DNA of 17,310 nucleotides from Bacteroidota bacterium (GTDB lineage: Bacteria > Bacteroidota > Bacteroidia > Chitinophagales > Chitinophagaceae), in contig JAEZRB010000019.1 of the NCBI GenBank assembly GCA_023412975.1, positions 1-17,310 of the forward strand, written 5' to 3'. The position numbers were made by a program, and so were the translations under genes. Positions 7,414-14,441 of this stretch are shown here, piece after piece. Each line of letters begins with the position of its first letter. Position 1 is the stretch's first letter. Under the pieces are notes generated by a model. It had not been told where the DNA came from. It searched no databases and saw only the letters and a program-made list of their open reading frames with translations.

Positions 7414-8483
7414 ATATTAATAGTTTGAAGTCATTTTATGCCGGGAAAAAGGTATTTCTAACCGGTCATACTGGGTTTAAAGGAACCTGGATGACACTCT
7501 TGTTAAAAAAATTAGGCGCACTAATAAAGGGTTATGCTCTCGAGCCCGAAGAGTCAAAACAATTTTATGATCTGTTTTTACCCGGAAAACATATCGAAAG
7601 TATAATCGGTGACATCAGGGACAAAGTGAAAATGACAAATGAAATACTTTCTTTTCAACCCGATCTTGTTTTTCATTTCGCTGCACAACCACTGGTCCTC
7701 CGTTCTTATGAAATTCCAGCGGAGACATTTGAAGTTAATGTAGTTGGTACTGCAAATTTACTTGAGGCTATTAAACACTTGGAAAAAAGGGCCGCAGTTG
7801 TTGTTATTACGACCGATAAGGTTTATGAAAACAATGGCGAAAAGGTGATGTTCAAGGAATCCGATAGACTCGGAGGGTACGACCCTTACAGTGCGAGCAA
7901 GGCTTGTACCGAATTAGTTGTTGATTCATTTCGAAAATCATTTTTTAATCCGGAGAGGGTTACTCAACATAGGAAATCCATTTCGTCTGCCCGGGCTGGA
8001 AATGTTATCGGAGGTGGCGACTGGAGTAAGAACAGAATTATCCCTGATATTGCCAAAGCGTTGATGAAGGGTGATCCAGTGACGGTCCGCCAACCAGAAG
8101 CCATCAGGCCCTGGCAACATGTCCTGGAGCCATTATATGGATATCTTTTATTGGGAGCTGCTTCTTATGGTAACCAGAAACAGTTTTCTCAACCTTATAA
8201 CTTTGGTCCTAAACCGGAAGATCATTTGACGGTGCGGGAGTTGGTGGAAATTGCCATTGATAACTGGGGTAGTGGTTCCTCTGTGACTAGCGGATCTGGT
8301 GAAAAGCCTCATGAGGCGAAACTGTTGCATCTTGATATCTCTAAAGCTATGGCAGAACTGAACTGGAATCCCAAGCTCAATGCCAGGGAGTCCATTGATT
8401 GGTCGATATCCTGGTATAAGACTATCAGTTCAAGGCAAGCAGAATTTACTTTTGAACAAATCGACAAATATCTCAATAGATGA
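7398..8483 (+). CDS. rfbG: CDP-glucose 4,6-dehydratase RfbG
   Basis: NAD-dependent SDR enzyme converting CDP-glucose to CDP-4-keto-6-deoxy-D-glucose. The 361-residue protein has the RfbG-type Rossmann motif TGHTGFKG (22-29), distinct from the GATGFIG of most relatives, then GDIRD (71-75), HFAAQPLV (93-100), the catalytic TTDKVY (138-143, Asp140 and Lys141) and YSASK with Tyr164 and Lys168. A later RAGNVIGGGDW segment and RPWQHVLEP are also typical. Length matches the family (about 357). It overlaps rfbF by 16 bases and the following epimerase gene by the ATGA 8480-8483. With RfbF this firmly fixes CDP, not dTDP, as the sugar carrier of the pathway. Confidence 0.95.
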   Translation: MEGLVDINSLKSFYAGKKVFLTGHTGFKGTWMTLLLKKLGALIKGYALEPEESKQFYDLFLPGKHIESIIGDIRDKVKMTNEILSFQPDLVFHFAAQPLVLRSYEIPAETFEVNVVGTANLLEAIKHLEKRAAVVVITTDKVYENNGEKVMFKESDRLGGYDPYSASKACTELVVDSFRKSFFNPERVTQHRKSISSARAGNVIGGGDWSKNRIIPDIAKALMKGDPVTVRQPEAIRPWQHVLEPLYGYLLLGAASYGNQKQFSQPYNFGPKPEDHLTVRELVEIAIDNWGSGSSVTSGSGEKPHEAKLLHLDISKAMAELNWNPKLNARESIDWSISWYKTISSRQAEFTFEQIDKYLNR

Positions 8484-9028
8484 TTTTCAGCCCCACCGAT
8501 CTTGACGGTGTATATGTAGTTGATATACAGCCTTTTGTTGATAACAGGGGCTGGTTTGCAAGAACTTATTGCAAAAATGAGTTTACCCAGATAGGGCATG
8601 AAGGGGAATGGGTTCAGTTAAACCATTCATTTACGATCAAAACAGGTACAATAAGGGGAATGCATTTCCAATTATCTCCTTACAAGGAAACAAAATTAGT
8701 TAGATGTATTGCAGGGTCAGTTTTCGACGTTGTAGTGGACTTACGAAAAGGGTCAAATTCGTTTTTGAAATGGACTAGTGTCTTATTAAGTGCCGAAAAC
8801 AGAAAGATGATATACATTCCAGAAGGATTTGCGCACGGTTTTCAAACGCTTCAGGATAATTGCGAGTTGTTGTATCATCATACTGCCGCGTACATGCCGG
8901 GATGGGAGGGTGGAATTAGATTTGATGATCCTCTGGTAGGGATTAGTTGGCCGTTAAAAGTGTCAGAAATTTCGGAAAGAGATCAGGCTTATCCATTAAT
9001 AACAGAAAGTTTTAAAGGCGTATTATGA
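8480..9028 (+). CDS. rfbC: RmlC-type 3,5-epimerase acting on a CDP-4-keto-6-deoxysugar
   Basis: A 182-residue cupin of the dTDP-4-dehydrorhamnose 3,5-epimerase family. The catalytic set expected from RmlC is visible: His62 in GTIRGMHFQ, Lys72 in ETKLVR, Tyr132 and Tyr138 in LYHHTAAY, and the partner Asp168 in SERDQ. PEGFAHGFQTL (114-124) is also typical. RmlC normally works on dTDP-sugars; here the neighbours supply CDP-4-keto-6-deoxyglucose, so the likely role is C5 (and perhaps C3) epimerisation of that sugar, giving an L-series product. Whether it inverts one or both centres cannot be read from sequence. It is coupled to both neighbours through ATGA overlaps (8480-8483 and 9025-9028). The symbol marks the family, not proven dTDP-rhamnose synthesis: no RmlA, RmlB or RmlD is in the window. 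Confidence 0.88.
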   Translation: MIFSPTDLDGVYVVDIQPFVDNRGWFARTYCKNEFTQIGHEGEWVQLNHSFTIKTGTIRGMHFQLSPYKETKLVRCIAGSVFDVVVDLRKGSNSFLKWTSVLLSAENRKMIYIPEGFAHGFQTLQDNCELLYHHTAAYMPGWEGGIRFDDPLVGISWPLKVSEISERDQAYPLITESFKGVL

Positions 9029-10251
9029 AATGTAGATTTTGTCAGACAGAACTTGAGAATATATTTATTGACCTGTTTCATTCACCTGCTTCCAATTCCT
9101 TTTTAAGTCTAGAACAGCTAAATGAACCGGAACTTTACTATCCATTAAAAGTCTACACCTGCCACAATTGTTTTCTTGTACAAATTGACGAGTATAAAAA
9201 GTCTGACAGCATTTTTGACAATTCGTATGTATACTTTTCATCTTATTCAAAAAGCTGGTTAGAGCACGCACGGCTGTATGTTGATATGATGATTTCTCGG
9301 TTTGGATTCAACGAAAAATCATTAGTCTCGGAAATAGCTTCCAATGACGGTTATCTGCTGCAATATTTCGTACAAAAGAATATCCCTTCACTAGGTATAG
9401 AGCCTACGGCTAATACTGCTGAGGTTGCAAAAGGAAGAGGGGTTGATTCGGTAATCGATTTTTTCGGTGTCCGGCTGGCAAAAGATTTGGTATCAAAAGG
9501 TCTTAAGGCGGACTTATTATTGGGAAATAACGTATTAGCCCATGTACCGGATATAATTGATTTCACAAAGGGGTTGAAGATCTTCCTGAAGGATGGCGGA
9601 GTTGTTACAATGGAGTTTCCACACCTCGTGCAGTTAATTGAAAACAACCAATTTGATACTATTTATCATGAGCACTTCTCGTATCTTTCATTTACTACAG
9701 TAAGTAAAATATTCGATGCAGCTGGTTTGGAAATGTTTGACGTAGAGGAATTGCCAACTCATGGTGGTTCTCTAAGAGTTTTTGCAAAGCACAAGGAGGA
9801 TATCTCGAAAACTATATCCGGCAATGTATCTTCAATGCTTGAAAAGGAGAGTAAAAAGGGGATATCAGATTTAAAGTATTATTCCGGGTTTCACTCAAAG
9901 GTTTTGAATATCAAGTTGGACTTGTTGAAGTTTTTGGAAGAACAGAAACGGATGGGGAAAGTGGTTGCAGCTTATGGCGCAGCTGCCAAGGGAAATACAT
10001 TATTGAACTATTGTGGGGTGAAGTCAGATATGATCAGTTTTGTTGCAGATGCGAACCCGCATAAGCAAAATAAATTCCTGCCTGGTAGTCATATTCCTGT
10101 GGTAGACGAGCAGCATTTGAAGAATTCAAAACCAGACTATGTAATGATCCTCCCCTGGAATATTAAAGAAGAAGTTATGTCGCAGCTATCCTATATTCGG
10201 GAGTGGGGCGGAAAGTTCGTCATTGCCATACCAGAGTTTCATATAATTTAA
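9025..10251 (+). CDS. TylC3/TcaB9-type sugar C-methyltransferase
   Basis: A 408-residue SAM-dependent methyltransferase with the three-part layout of sugar C-3 methyltransferases: an N-terminal zinc-binding domain (Cys3, Cys6, Cys46, Cys49), a central Rossmann SAM domain with the variant motif EIASNDGYLLQYF (103-115), and a C-terminal Rossmann-like domain with YGAAAKGNT. The active-site set recalled for TcaB9 (Tyr76, His181, Tyr222, Glu224, His225) falls on Tyr68, His173, Tyr214, Glu216 and His217 at a constant offset of 8 residues; the last three lie in YHEHFSY. These enzymes methylate C3 of 4-keto-deoxysugar nucleotides via an enolate. Here the substrate should be the CDP-4-keto-6-deoxyhexose made upstream, yielding a branched sugar. 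It overlaps the epimerase gene by ATGA and is one base from the next gene. Confidence 0.88.
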   Translation: MKCRFCQTELENIFIDLFHSPASNSFLSLEQLNEPELYYPLKVYTCHNCFLVQIDEYKKSDSIFDNSYVYFSSYSKSWLEHARLYVDMMISRFGFNEKSLVSEIASNDGYLLQYFVQKNIPSLGIEPTANTAEVAKGRGVDSVIDFFGVRLAKDLVSKGLKADLLLGNNVLAHVPDIIDFTKGLKIFLKDGGVVTMEFPHLVQLIENNQFDTIYHEHFSYLSFTTVSKIFDAAGLEMFDVEELPTHGGSLRVFAKHKEDISKTISGNVSSMLEKESKKGISDLKYYSGFHSKVLNIKLDLLKFLEEQKRMGKVVAAYGAAAKGNTLLNYCGVKSDMISFVADANPHKQNKFLPGSHIPVVDEQHLKNSKPDYVMILPWNIKEEVMSQLSYIREWGGKFVIAIPEFHII

Positions 10252-10252
10252 G

Positions 10253-11122
10253 ATGAAGAAGGTACTTGTGACCGGTGCTACTGGCTTCATAGGCAACTAT
10301 GTAATCAATGAATTACTTGACAAAGGCTACAATGTTGTAGCTACGTCAAAGGACAAAACGAAAGCGTCATCTACCAAATGGTTTAATAAAGTAAAATACA
10401 TTCCATTTGACCTGAAATCCTGGCAAAGTGATATAGACTATTATTCGTTTTTTGAGAACCCCGATTTGTTAATACATCTTGCCTGGGAAGGATTGCCTAA
10501 CTATAAAATGCCCTTCCATGTTGAGGAGAATCTACCTTCACATTTCAGGTTCCTAAGTAATTTGATTCAGTATGGATTGAAAGATTTGACAGTAGCTGGT
10601 ACTTGTTTTGAATATGGAATGCAGGAAGGTCTTCTAAATGAAGAAATGCCAGCAAAACCTTCGAATTATTATGCTATTGCGAAGAATTCTCTAAGAGAAC
10701 AATTGGTTCAGTTACAGGAAAGCCAGGAATTTCAATTGAAATGGGTTCGACTGTTTTATATGTTTGGAGATGGTCAAAATCCAAATTCGCTATTTTCGCA
10801 ACTCATGGGCGCATTAGAGAGGGGTGACAGGGTTTTTAATATGAGTCCCGGAGATCAATTGCGGGACTTTCTGAGTATAAATAAGGTTGCGGAATATATT
10901 GTGGCAATCGCAGAGCAGAACAAGGTAACTGGCATAATAAATTGTTGTAGTGGCAAACCCGTTGAAGTGAAAAAATTTGTCATCGATCTTCTTCGTGAGA
11001 AGGATGCTACTATTGAATTGAACCTTGGTTATTATCCTTATTCAGATCTGGAACCCCGGAACTTCTGGGGTGATACATCAAAATTGAAAACAATTCTATT
11101 AAATGGAAAAAAAGATAGCTGA
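10253..11122 (+). CDS. NAD(P)-dependent SDR, probable CDP-4-ketosugar reductase
   Basis: A 289-residue extended SDR (NAD-dependent epimerase/dehydratase family). It has the GATGFIG cofactor loop (8-14), LLIHLAWEG (72-80), a VAGTCFEYG segment carrying the catalytic Thr117, and the YxxxK pair Tyr140-Lys144 in NYYAIAKNSL. RLFYMFGDGQNP and DQLRDFLSINKVAEYI are typical of nucleotide-sugar members. Given four upstream enzymes ending in a 4-keto, 3-C-methyl sugar, the simplest role is stereospecific reduction of C4, like RmlD or the CDP-paratose/abequose reductases; this is inferred from context. Its last 20 bases overlap the next gene, so the two are probably translated together. Confidence 0.82.
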   Translation: MKKVLVTGATGFIGNYVINELLDKGYNVVATSKDKTKASSTKWFNKVKYIPFDLKSWQSDIDYYSFFENPDLLIHLAWEGLPNYKMPFHVEENLPSHFRFLSNLIQYGLKDLTVAGTCFEYGMQEGLLNEEMPAKPSNYYAIAKNSLREQLVQLQESQEFQLKWVRLFYMFGDGQNPNSLFSQLMGALERGDRVFNMSPGDQLRDFLSINKVAEYIVAIAEQNKVTGIINCCSGKPVEVKKFVIDLLREKDATIELNLGYYPYSDLEPRNFWGDTSKLKTILLNGKKDS

Positions 11123-11843
11123 CTTCTTTATTGAAACACGACAGAGGATAGATAACAATGGGAACAATCCAGATTTGCTGGATGCAGCGCAAAGGTTCAA
11201 TATTGAGTCCAACAAGGCTCAGTATTCTTATAACTTTAAGTGGATGGGGAGGCCCGTAATACAATACCCTCAGGATGTTTTGGCAATGCAGGAGTTAATT
11301 TGGGAAGTAAAGCCGGATCTCATTATTGAAACAGGGATTGCGCATGGTGGGTCTTTGATTTTTTACGCATCTATGTTGGAATTGGTTGGACATGGTGAGG
11401 TTCTGGGCATAGACATAGATATAAGGGAGCATAATCGCAAAGAGATTGAGAGGCATCCGATGTTTAAAAGAATTACTATGATAGAAGGGTCTTCAATAGA
11501 CAATACTACTGTAGAAAAAGTGAGAGCATTTGCTGCAGGAAAACAAAAGATATTGGTGGTTTTAGATTCAAACCATACCCATGATCATGTATTTGCTGAG
11601 CTAGAAGCTTACTCTTCATTAGTATCTGTCAATTCTTACGTTGTTGTTTTTGATACTATTGTTGAATACTTGCCATCAGACTATTTGCCCGGTCATAAAC
11701 GGCCGTGGGGAATTGGCAATAACCCCTTAACTGCGGTTAGGGAGTTTCTTAAAAGTAATAAGGACTTCGAAATTGATAAAACCATCAATAACAAATTGCT
11801 TATAAGCGTAGCGCCTGATGGATACCTTAAAAGGATCAAATAG
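11103..11843 (+). CDS. CmcI/rhamnosyl O-methyltransferase family (PF04989) protein
   Basis: A 246-residue protein of the family usually named 'cephalosporin hydroxylase' after CmcI, which also holds mycobacterial rhamnosyl O-methyltransferases. Visible features are PQDVLAMQELIWEVKP (56-71), the SAM-binding IIETGIAHGGS (74-84), LGIDIDIREHN (101-111), the metal and active-site stretch LDSNHTHDHVFAELEAY (154-170), VVFDTIVEYLP (181-191) and a closing LLISVAPDGYLKR. The hydroxylase name should not be used here. In a sugar-nucleotide operon, O-methylation of the deoxysugar, either as CDP-sugar or after transfer, is the best guess. Where CmcI has Glu-Asp metal ligands, this protein has Phe183-Asp184, which may separate the sugar branch from CmcI. 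It overlaps the SDR gene by 20 bases. Confidence 0.8.
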   Translation: MEKKIADFFIETRQRIDNNGNNPDLLDAAQRFNIESNKAQYSYNFKWMGRPVIQYPQDVLAMQELIWEVKPDLIIETGIAHGGSLIFYASMLELVGHGEVLGIDIDIREHNRKEIERHPMFKRITMIEGSSIDNTTVEKVRAFAAGKQKILVVLDSNHTHDHVFAELEAYSSLVSVNSYVVVFDTIVEYLPSDYLPGHKRPWGIGNNPLTAVREFLKSNKDFEIDKTINNKLLISVAPDGYLKRIK

Positions 11844-11854
11844 CGAAGTATTTC

Positions 11855-12901
11855 ATGGAAACAGATAAAAATTTAGAACCGTTAGTAAGCTTTTGTATTT
11901 CTACATTTAAGCGTGGGCCTATTTTACAAAGTACGCTGGAAAGCATAAAAAGACAGACATACGGGAACTATGAGGTTATCGTGTCAGATAATGATCCTGA
12001 AGGAACTGGGCAAAGTTTTGTAGAATCGCTGCGAGATGAAAGATTCAAATATTACAACAATGGATCAAATCTGGGGATGAAGCCAAGCTTTAATAAAAGC
12101 CTGGAGCGTTCGAAGGGCGAATATATTGTGATGATGGCTGACGATGACCCGGTTTATCCGCATATGCTGGAAACTCTAGTGAATTTGAGAAATAGGTTTC
12201 CTGGGTATGGCATGTACATGGGCGGATGTGACTGGTTTTGCTTCGATAAAGACGTCGCTGGCTTATACAATTTGCGAGTTGGGACAAATTCATGCATATC
12301 CAATAAACATGACCTGAACTTTGTGCGGGAGTATTCAACAGCTGAGTTTATAAAGAGCCTGTTTACTTTCGAAATTTTTTCCCATTTCTTATGGTCCACT
12401 TGCATTGTAAAACGGGATGTGCTGACCAGGATGGGAGGGGTTCCAGATTATGGAACACCATTTTTAGGGGATTATGCTTATATGAGTATAGCTAGTACGG
12501 AAAAGGGCTGTGTCGTTATAAATAATTCCCTCGGTTGTCAAACCCTGCATAGGGAGAATTTTGGCAGAAATCAGAATGATCAGCTTACAGTATTGGTAAG
12601 AAACTTTCCTGCATATTTGGAAAATAAACTGTCTTATTTGTCGAATTGGCAGGAGATACAGAAAATCATAAGGAAATTTTTTGGTGTCTGGATAACGGGG
12701 CATATGGCATTCTTGTACCATTACTACAGAAAGAATAATTTGCCCGACAATAACTTATCAAAAGTTGAAAAAGAAATATTCAAAATTGAGAGTGTCAGAG
12801 GCTATAAGATGAAGTATGTTCTGAAGAAAAGTATGCCCGGTTTACATGATTTTGCCGTAAAAGCGAAAAAAGCGTTGCTTAGGGGAAAAAGAATTTCTTG
12901 A
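11855..12901 (+). CDS. family 2 glycosyltransferase
   Basis: A 348-residue GT-A fold enzyme. The N-terminal domain starts LVSFCISTFKRGPILQSTLESI (10-31), with nucleotide-binding VIVSDNDPEGTG (41-52), NLGMKPSFNKSLERSKGEY and the metal-binding ADDDP (95-99). An acceptor-side region carries LGDYAYMS, placed where GT2 enzymes hold the catalytic base. The C-terminal 90 or so residues are basic and end in KKALLRGKRIS without a clear transmembrane helix, suggesting a cytoplasmic enzyme that may touch the membrane. Its donor is unknown; adjacency to the CDP-sugar genes makes the branched sugar a candidate. It starts 11 bases after the methyltransferase gene, and its TGA shares one base with the ATG of the next glycosyltransferase. 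Confidence 0.88.
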   Translation: METDKNLEPLVSFCISTFKRGPILQSTLESIKRQTYGNYEVIVSDNDPEGTGQSFVESLRDERFKYYNNGSNLGMKPSFNKSLERSKGEYIVMMADDDPVYPHMLETLVNLRNRFPGYGMYMGGCDWFCFDKDVAGLYNLRVGTNSCISNKHDLNFVREYSTAEFIKSLFTFEIFSHFLWSTCIVKRDVLTRMGGVPDYGTPFLGDYAYMSIASTEKGCVVINNSLGCQTLHRENFGRNQNDQLTVLVRNFPAYLENKLSYLSNWQEIQKIIRKFFGVWITGHMAFLYHYYRKNNLPDNNLSKVEKEIFKIESVRGYKMKYVLKKSMPGLHDFAVKAKKALLRGKRIS

Positions 12902-13905
12902 TGAGTAAGTACAGCATTATATTACCTGTAAAAAATGGTGGTAAATATTTAGGAGAATGTATTGAGAGTATTCTTGCGCAGTCGTTAACTGATTTTGATT
13001 TTATCATCCTTGAAAACTGCAGCACTGACAATACGCTACAGATCGTTTCCTCTTACGACGATAAAAGGATTAAAGTGTTTCCGTCTACTACACCTCTAAG
13101 TATGGAAGAAAACTGGCGCCGAGTTTTGGATGTCTCAAAAAATGAGTTTATGACTCTGATCGGCCATGACGATTTATTGGACAGTAATTATCTGCAGGTT
13201 ATCGACGATTTAATCAATATGTACCCAGACGCAACTTTATTTCAAAGTCATTTTCGATATATCGATTCAGACGGTAAAGAAATCGGCAAATGTAAGCCTA
13301 TGAAGGAGGTGCAATTGCCTGCAGAGGTAATTCGTAATTTTTTTCATAACAAAACCGACTTAATGGGTACGGGGTTTATGATGAGGAGTAGAGACTACGA
13401 TCAATTAGGTGGTATTCCCTCTTACCCAAATCTTCTATTTGCTGATATGCAGCTTTTTATTGAACTTTCCAGGAAATCATATTTCGCTGTTGCACAACAA
13501 GAATGTTTTTCTTATAGGAGGCATTCTGCTTCTACAACTTCCTCGTCAGCAGATAACCGCTTTGTTGATGCTTTTGGGCAACTTATTGATTATGTTTCTC
13601 AGCTTAAGATTAAAGACCCCCTTTTAGGCGAGGTTATTACAATTGAAAGTAGTGAACTGTTGCGGCAATACTGTCAATCAATTACTCACAAAATTTTAAG
13701 GACGCCTCGTAAGGAACGCCATTCCTTATCAGTTAATGATGTAATAATAAAGTTTCGCAAGTTTGCTGAGATATTAGGAAATAAGTCATTTGAACCGCTT
13801 AATTATAAAAAGATTAAGATCGGTAAGACAATAGATGACTCCCAGGTCTTACACTGGTTATTTCTTGGTTTTAAAAGAGTATTTCCGAAACCTTTTTTGC
13901 GGTAG
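12901..13905 (+). CDS. family 2 glycosyltransferase
   Basis: A 334-residue GT-A glycosyltransferase: YSIILPVKNGGKYLGECIESI (4-24), FIILENCSTDNT (34-45), a metal-binding GHDD (88-91) where GT2 proteins carry DxD, a DMQLFIEL segment where the catalytic acid is expected, and YRRHSAS further on. The start is taken as ATG 12901, whose A is the last base of the previous TGA (TGATG); a TTG at 12898 would add one residue and overlap by four bases. No transmembrane helix is evident. It is the last gene of the packed operon and one of four GT2 genes in the window, consistent with stepwise assembly of an oligosaccharide. Donor and acceptor are unknown. Confidence 0.87.
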   Translation: MSKYSIILPVKNGGKYLGECIESILAQSLTDFDFIILENCSTDNTLQIVSSYDDKRIKVFPSTTPLSMEENWRRVLDVSKNEFMTLIGHDDLLDSNYLQVIDDLINMYPDATLFQSHFRYIDSDGKEIGKCKPMKEVQLPAEVIRNFFHNKTDLMGTGFMMRSRDYDQLGGIPSYPNLLFADMQLFIELSRKSYFAVAQQECFSYRRHSASTTSSSADNRFVDAFGQLIDYVSQLKIKDPLLGEVITIESSELLRQYCQSITHKILRTPRKERHSLSVNDVIIKFRKFAEILGNKSFEPLNYKKIKIGKTIDDSQVLHWLFLGFKRVFPKPFLR

Positions 13906-13923
13906 GCGAATGGTTTAACGGTC

Positions 13924-13953
13924 TTGTAATTTACAATAATAACGCCTATTTTG
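13924..13953 (+). promoter_or_regulatory. promoter-like region and palindrome before the lipoprotein gene
   Basis: TTG (13924-13926) is separated by 20 bases from TATTTTG (13947-13953), a near match to TAnnTTTG lacking one base. A perfect inverted repeat, TTGTAA-T-TTACAA (13924-13936), overlaps the -33-like part and could bind a dimeric regulator. The lipoprotein ATG follows 17 bases after the -7-like element. This would give the lipoprotein its own transcript apart from the operon. Confidence 0.35.
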
Positions 13954-13970
13954 TTCAAAATTTACGACAT

Positions 13971-14426
13971 ATGAAAATCAGCAACACCTTTCTTTCTGTC
14001 GCATTTCTTTCAGCTCTTATGGTAAATAGTTGTAGTAAAGATAACGACACAGATCCTCCAAAAAATAAAACTAATTTGGAAAAACTTACTGCAAAAACCT
14101 GGCAGGTAGGTGAGACGTATCAAAATCTAACGGGTACTCGCACACATTATCTGAGAGGTGGTGAAAATACAACCGGTGTTGATATTGGCGCTATGAAGTT
14201 TAAGTTCAACGCCGACGGGACGGGCACGCACACAGATATCAGCGGAGATGCCTTTAATACGACCTGGAATTTTACATCGCCCGATGAGTCTACGCTTCGT
14301 ATTACTGTCAATGGAACGGTTGAATATGAATGGCTACTAACGGGAATTGAGGAAAATAGGATTCTTACGTCTTCGTTGTATGGAAATAATGGTTTAATTG
14401 TGGCGAAGTATATTCCCGTACCATAG
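13971..14426 (+). CDS. small surface lipoprotein, unknown function
   Basis: A 151-residue predicted lipoprotein. A short hydrophobic signal peptide (about residues 5-18) ends in a lipobox-like VNSC with Cys21 as the lipid-anchored residue. The following SKDNDTD is an acidic stretch resembling the Bacteroidota lipoprotein export signal that sends lipoproteins to the cell surface. The mature part has a LTAKTWQVGETY segment and an FKFNADGTGTHTDISG strand-turn-strand pattern, as seen in lipocalin-like Bacteroidota lipoproteins, where a loss of 'activity/trend' strands builds a small beta-barrel. Function is not known. It sits 65 bases after the glycosyltransferase operon with a promoter-like sequence of its own, and converges on the minus-strand glycosyltransferase gene, 15 bases between stops. 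Confidence 0.75.
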   Translation: MKISNTFLSVAFLSALMVNSCSKDNDTDPPKNKTNLEKLTAKTWQVGETYQNLTGTRTHYLRGGENTTGVDIGAMKFKFNADGTGTHTDISGDAFNTTWNFTSPDESTLRITVNGTVEYEWLLTGIEENRILTSSLYGNNGLIVAKYIPVP

Positions 14427-14441
14427 GAACTGTTTCGGGGT

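Noticed and set aside
8480..9028. dTDP-L-rhamnose pathway
   Set aside because: The RmlC-type gene alone is not enough: the partner enzymes here are RfbF and RfbG (CDP pathway), and no RmlA, RmlB or RmlD is present.
6637..11122. CDP-3,6-dideoxyhexose (abequose/paratose/tyvelose) pathway
   Set aside because: RfbH, the iron-sulfur PMP-dependent 3-dehydrase needed for 3-deoxygenation, is absent, and a C-methyltransferase takes its place.
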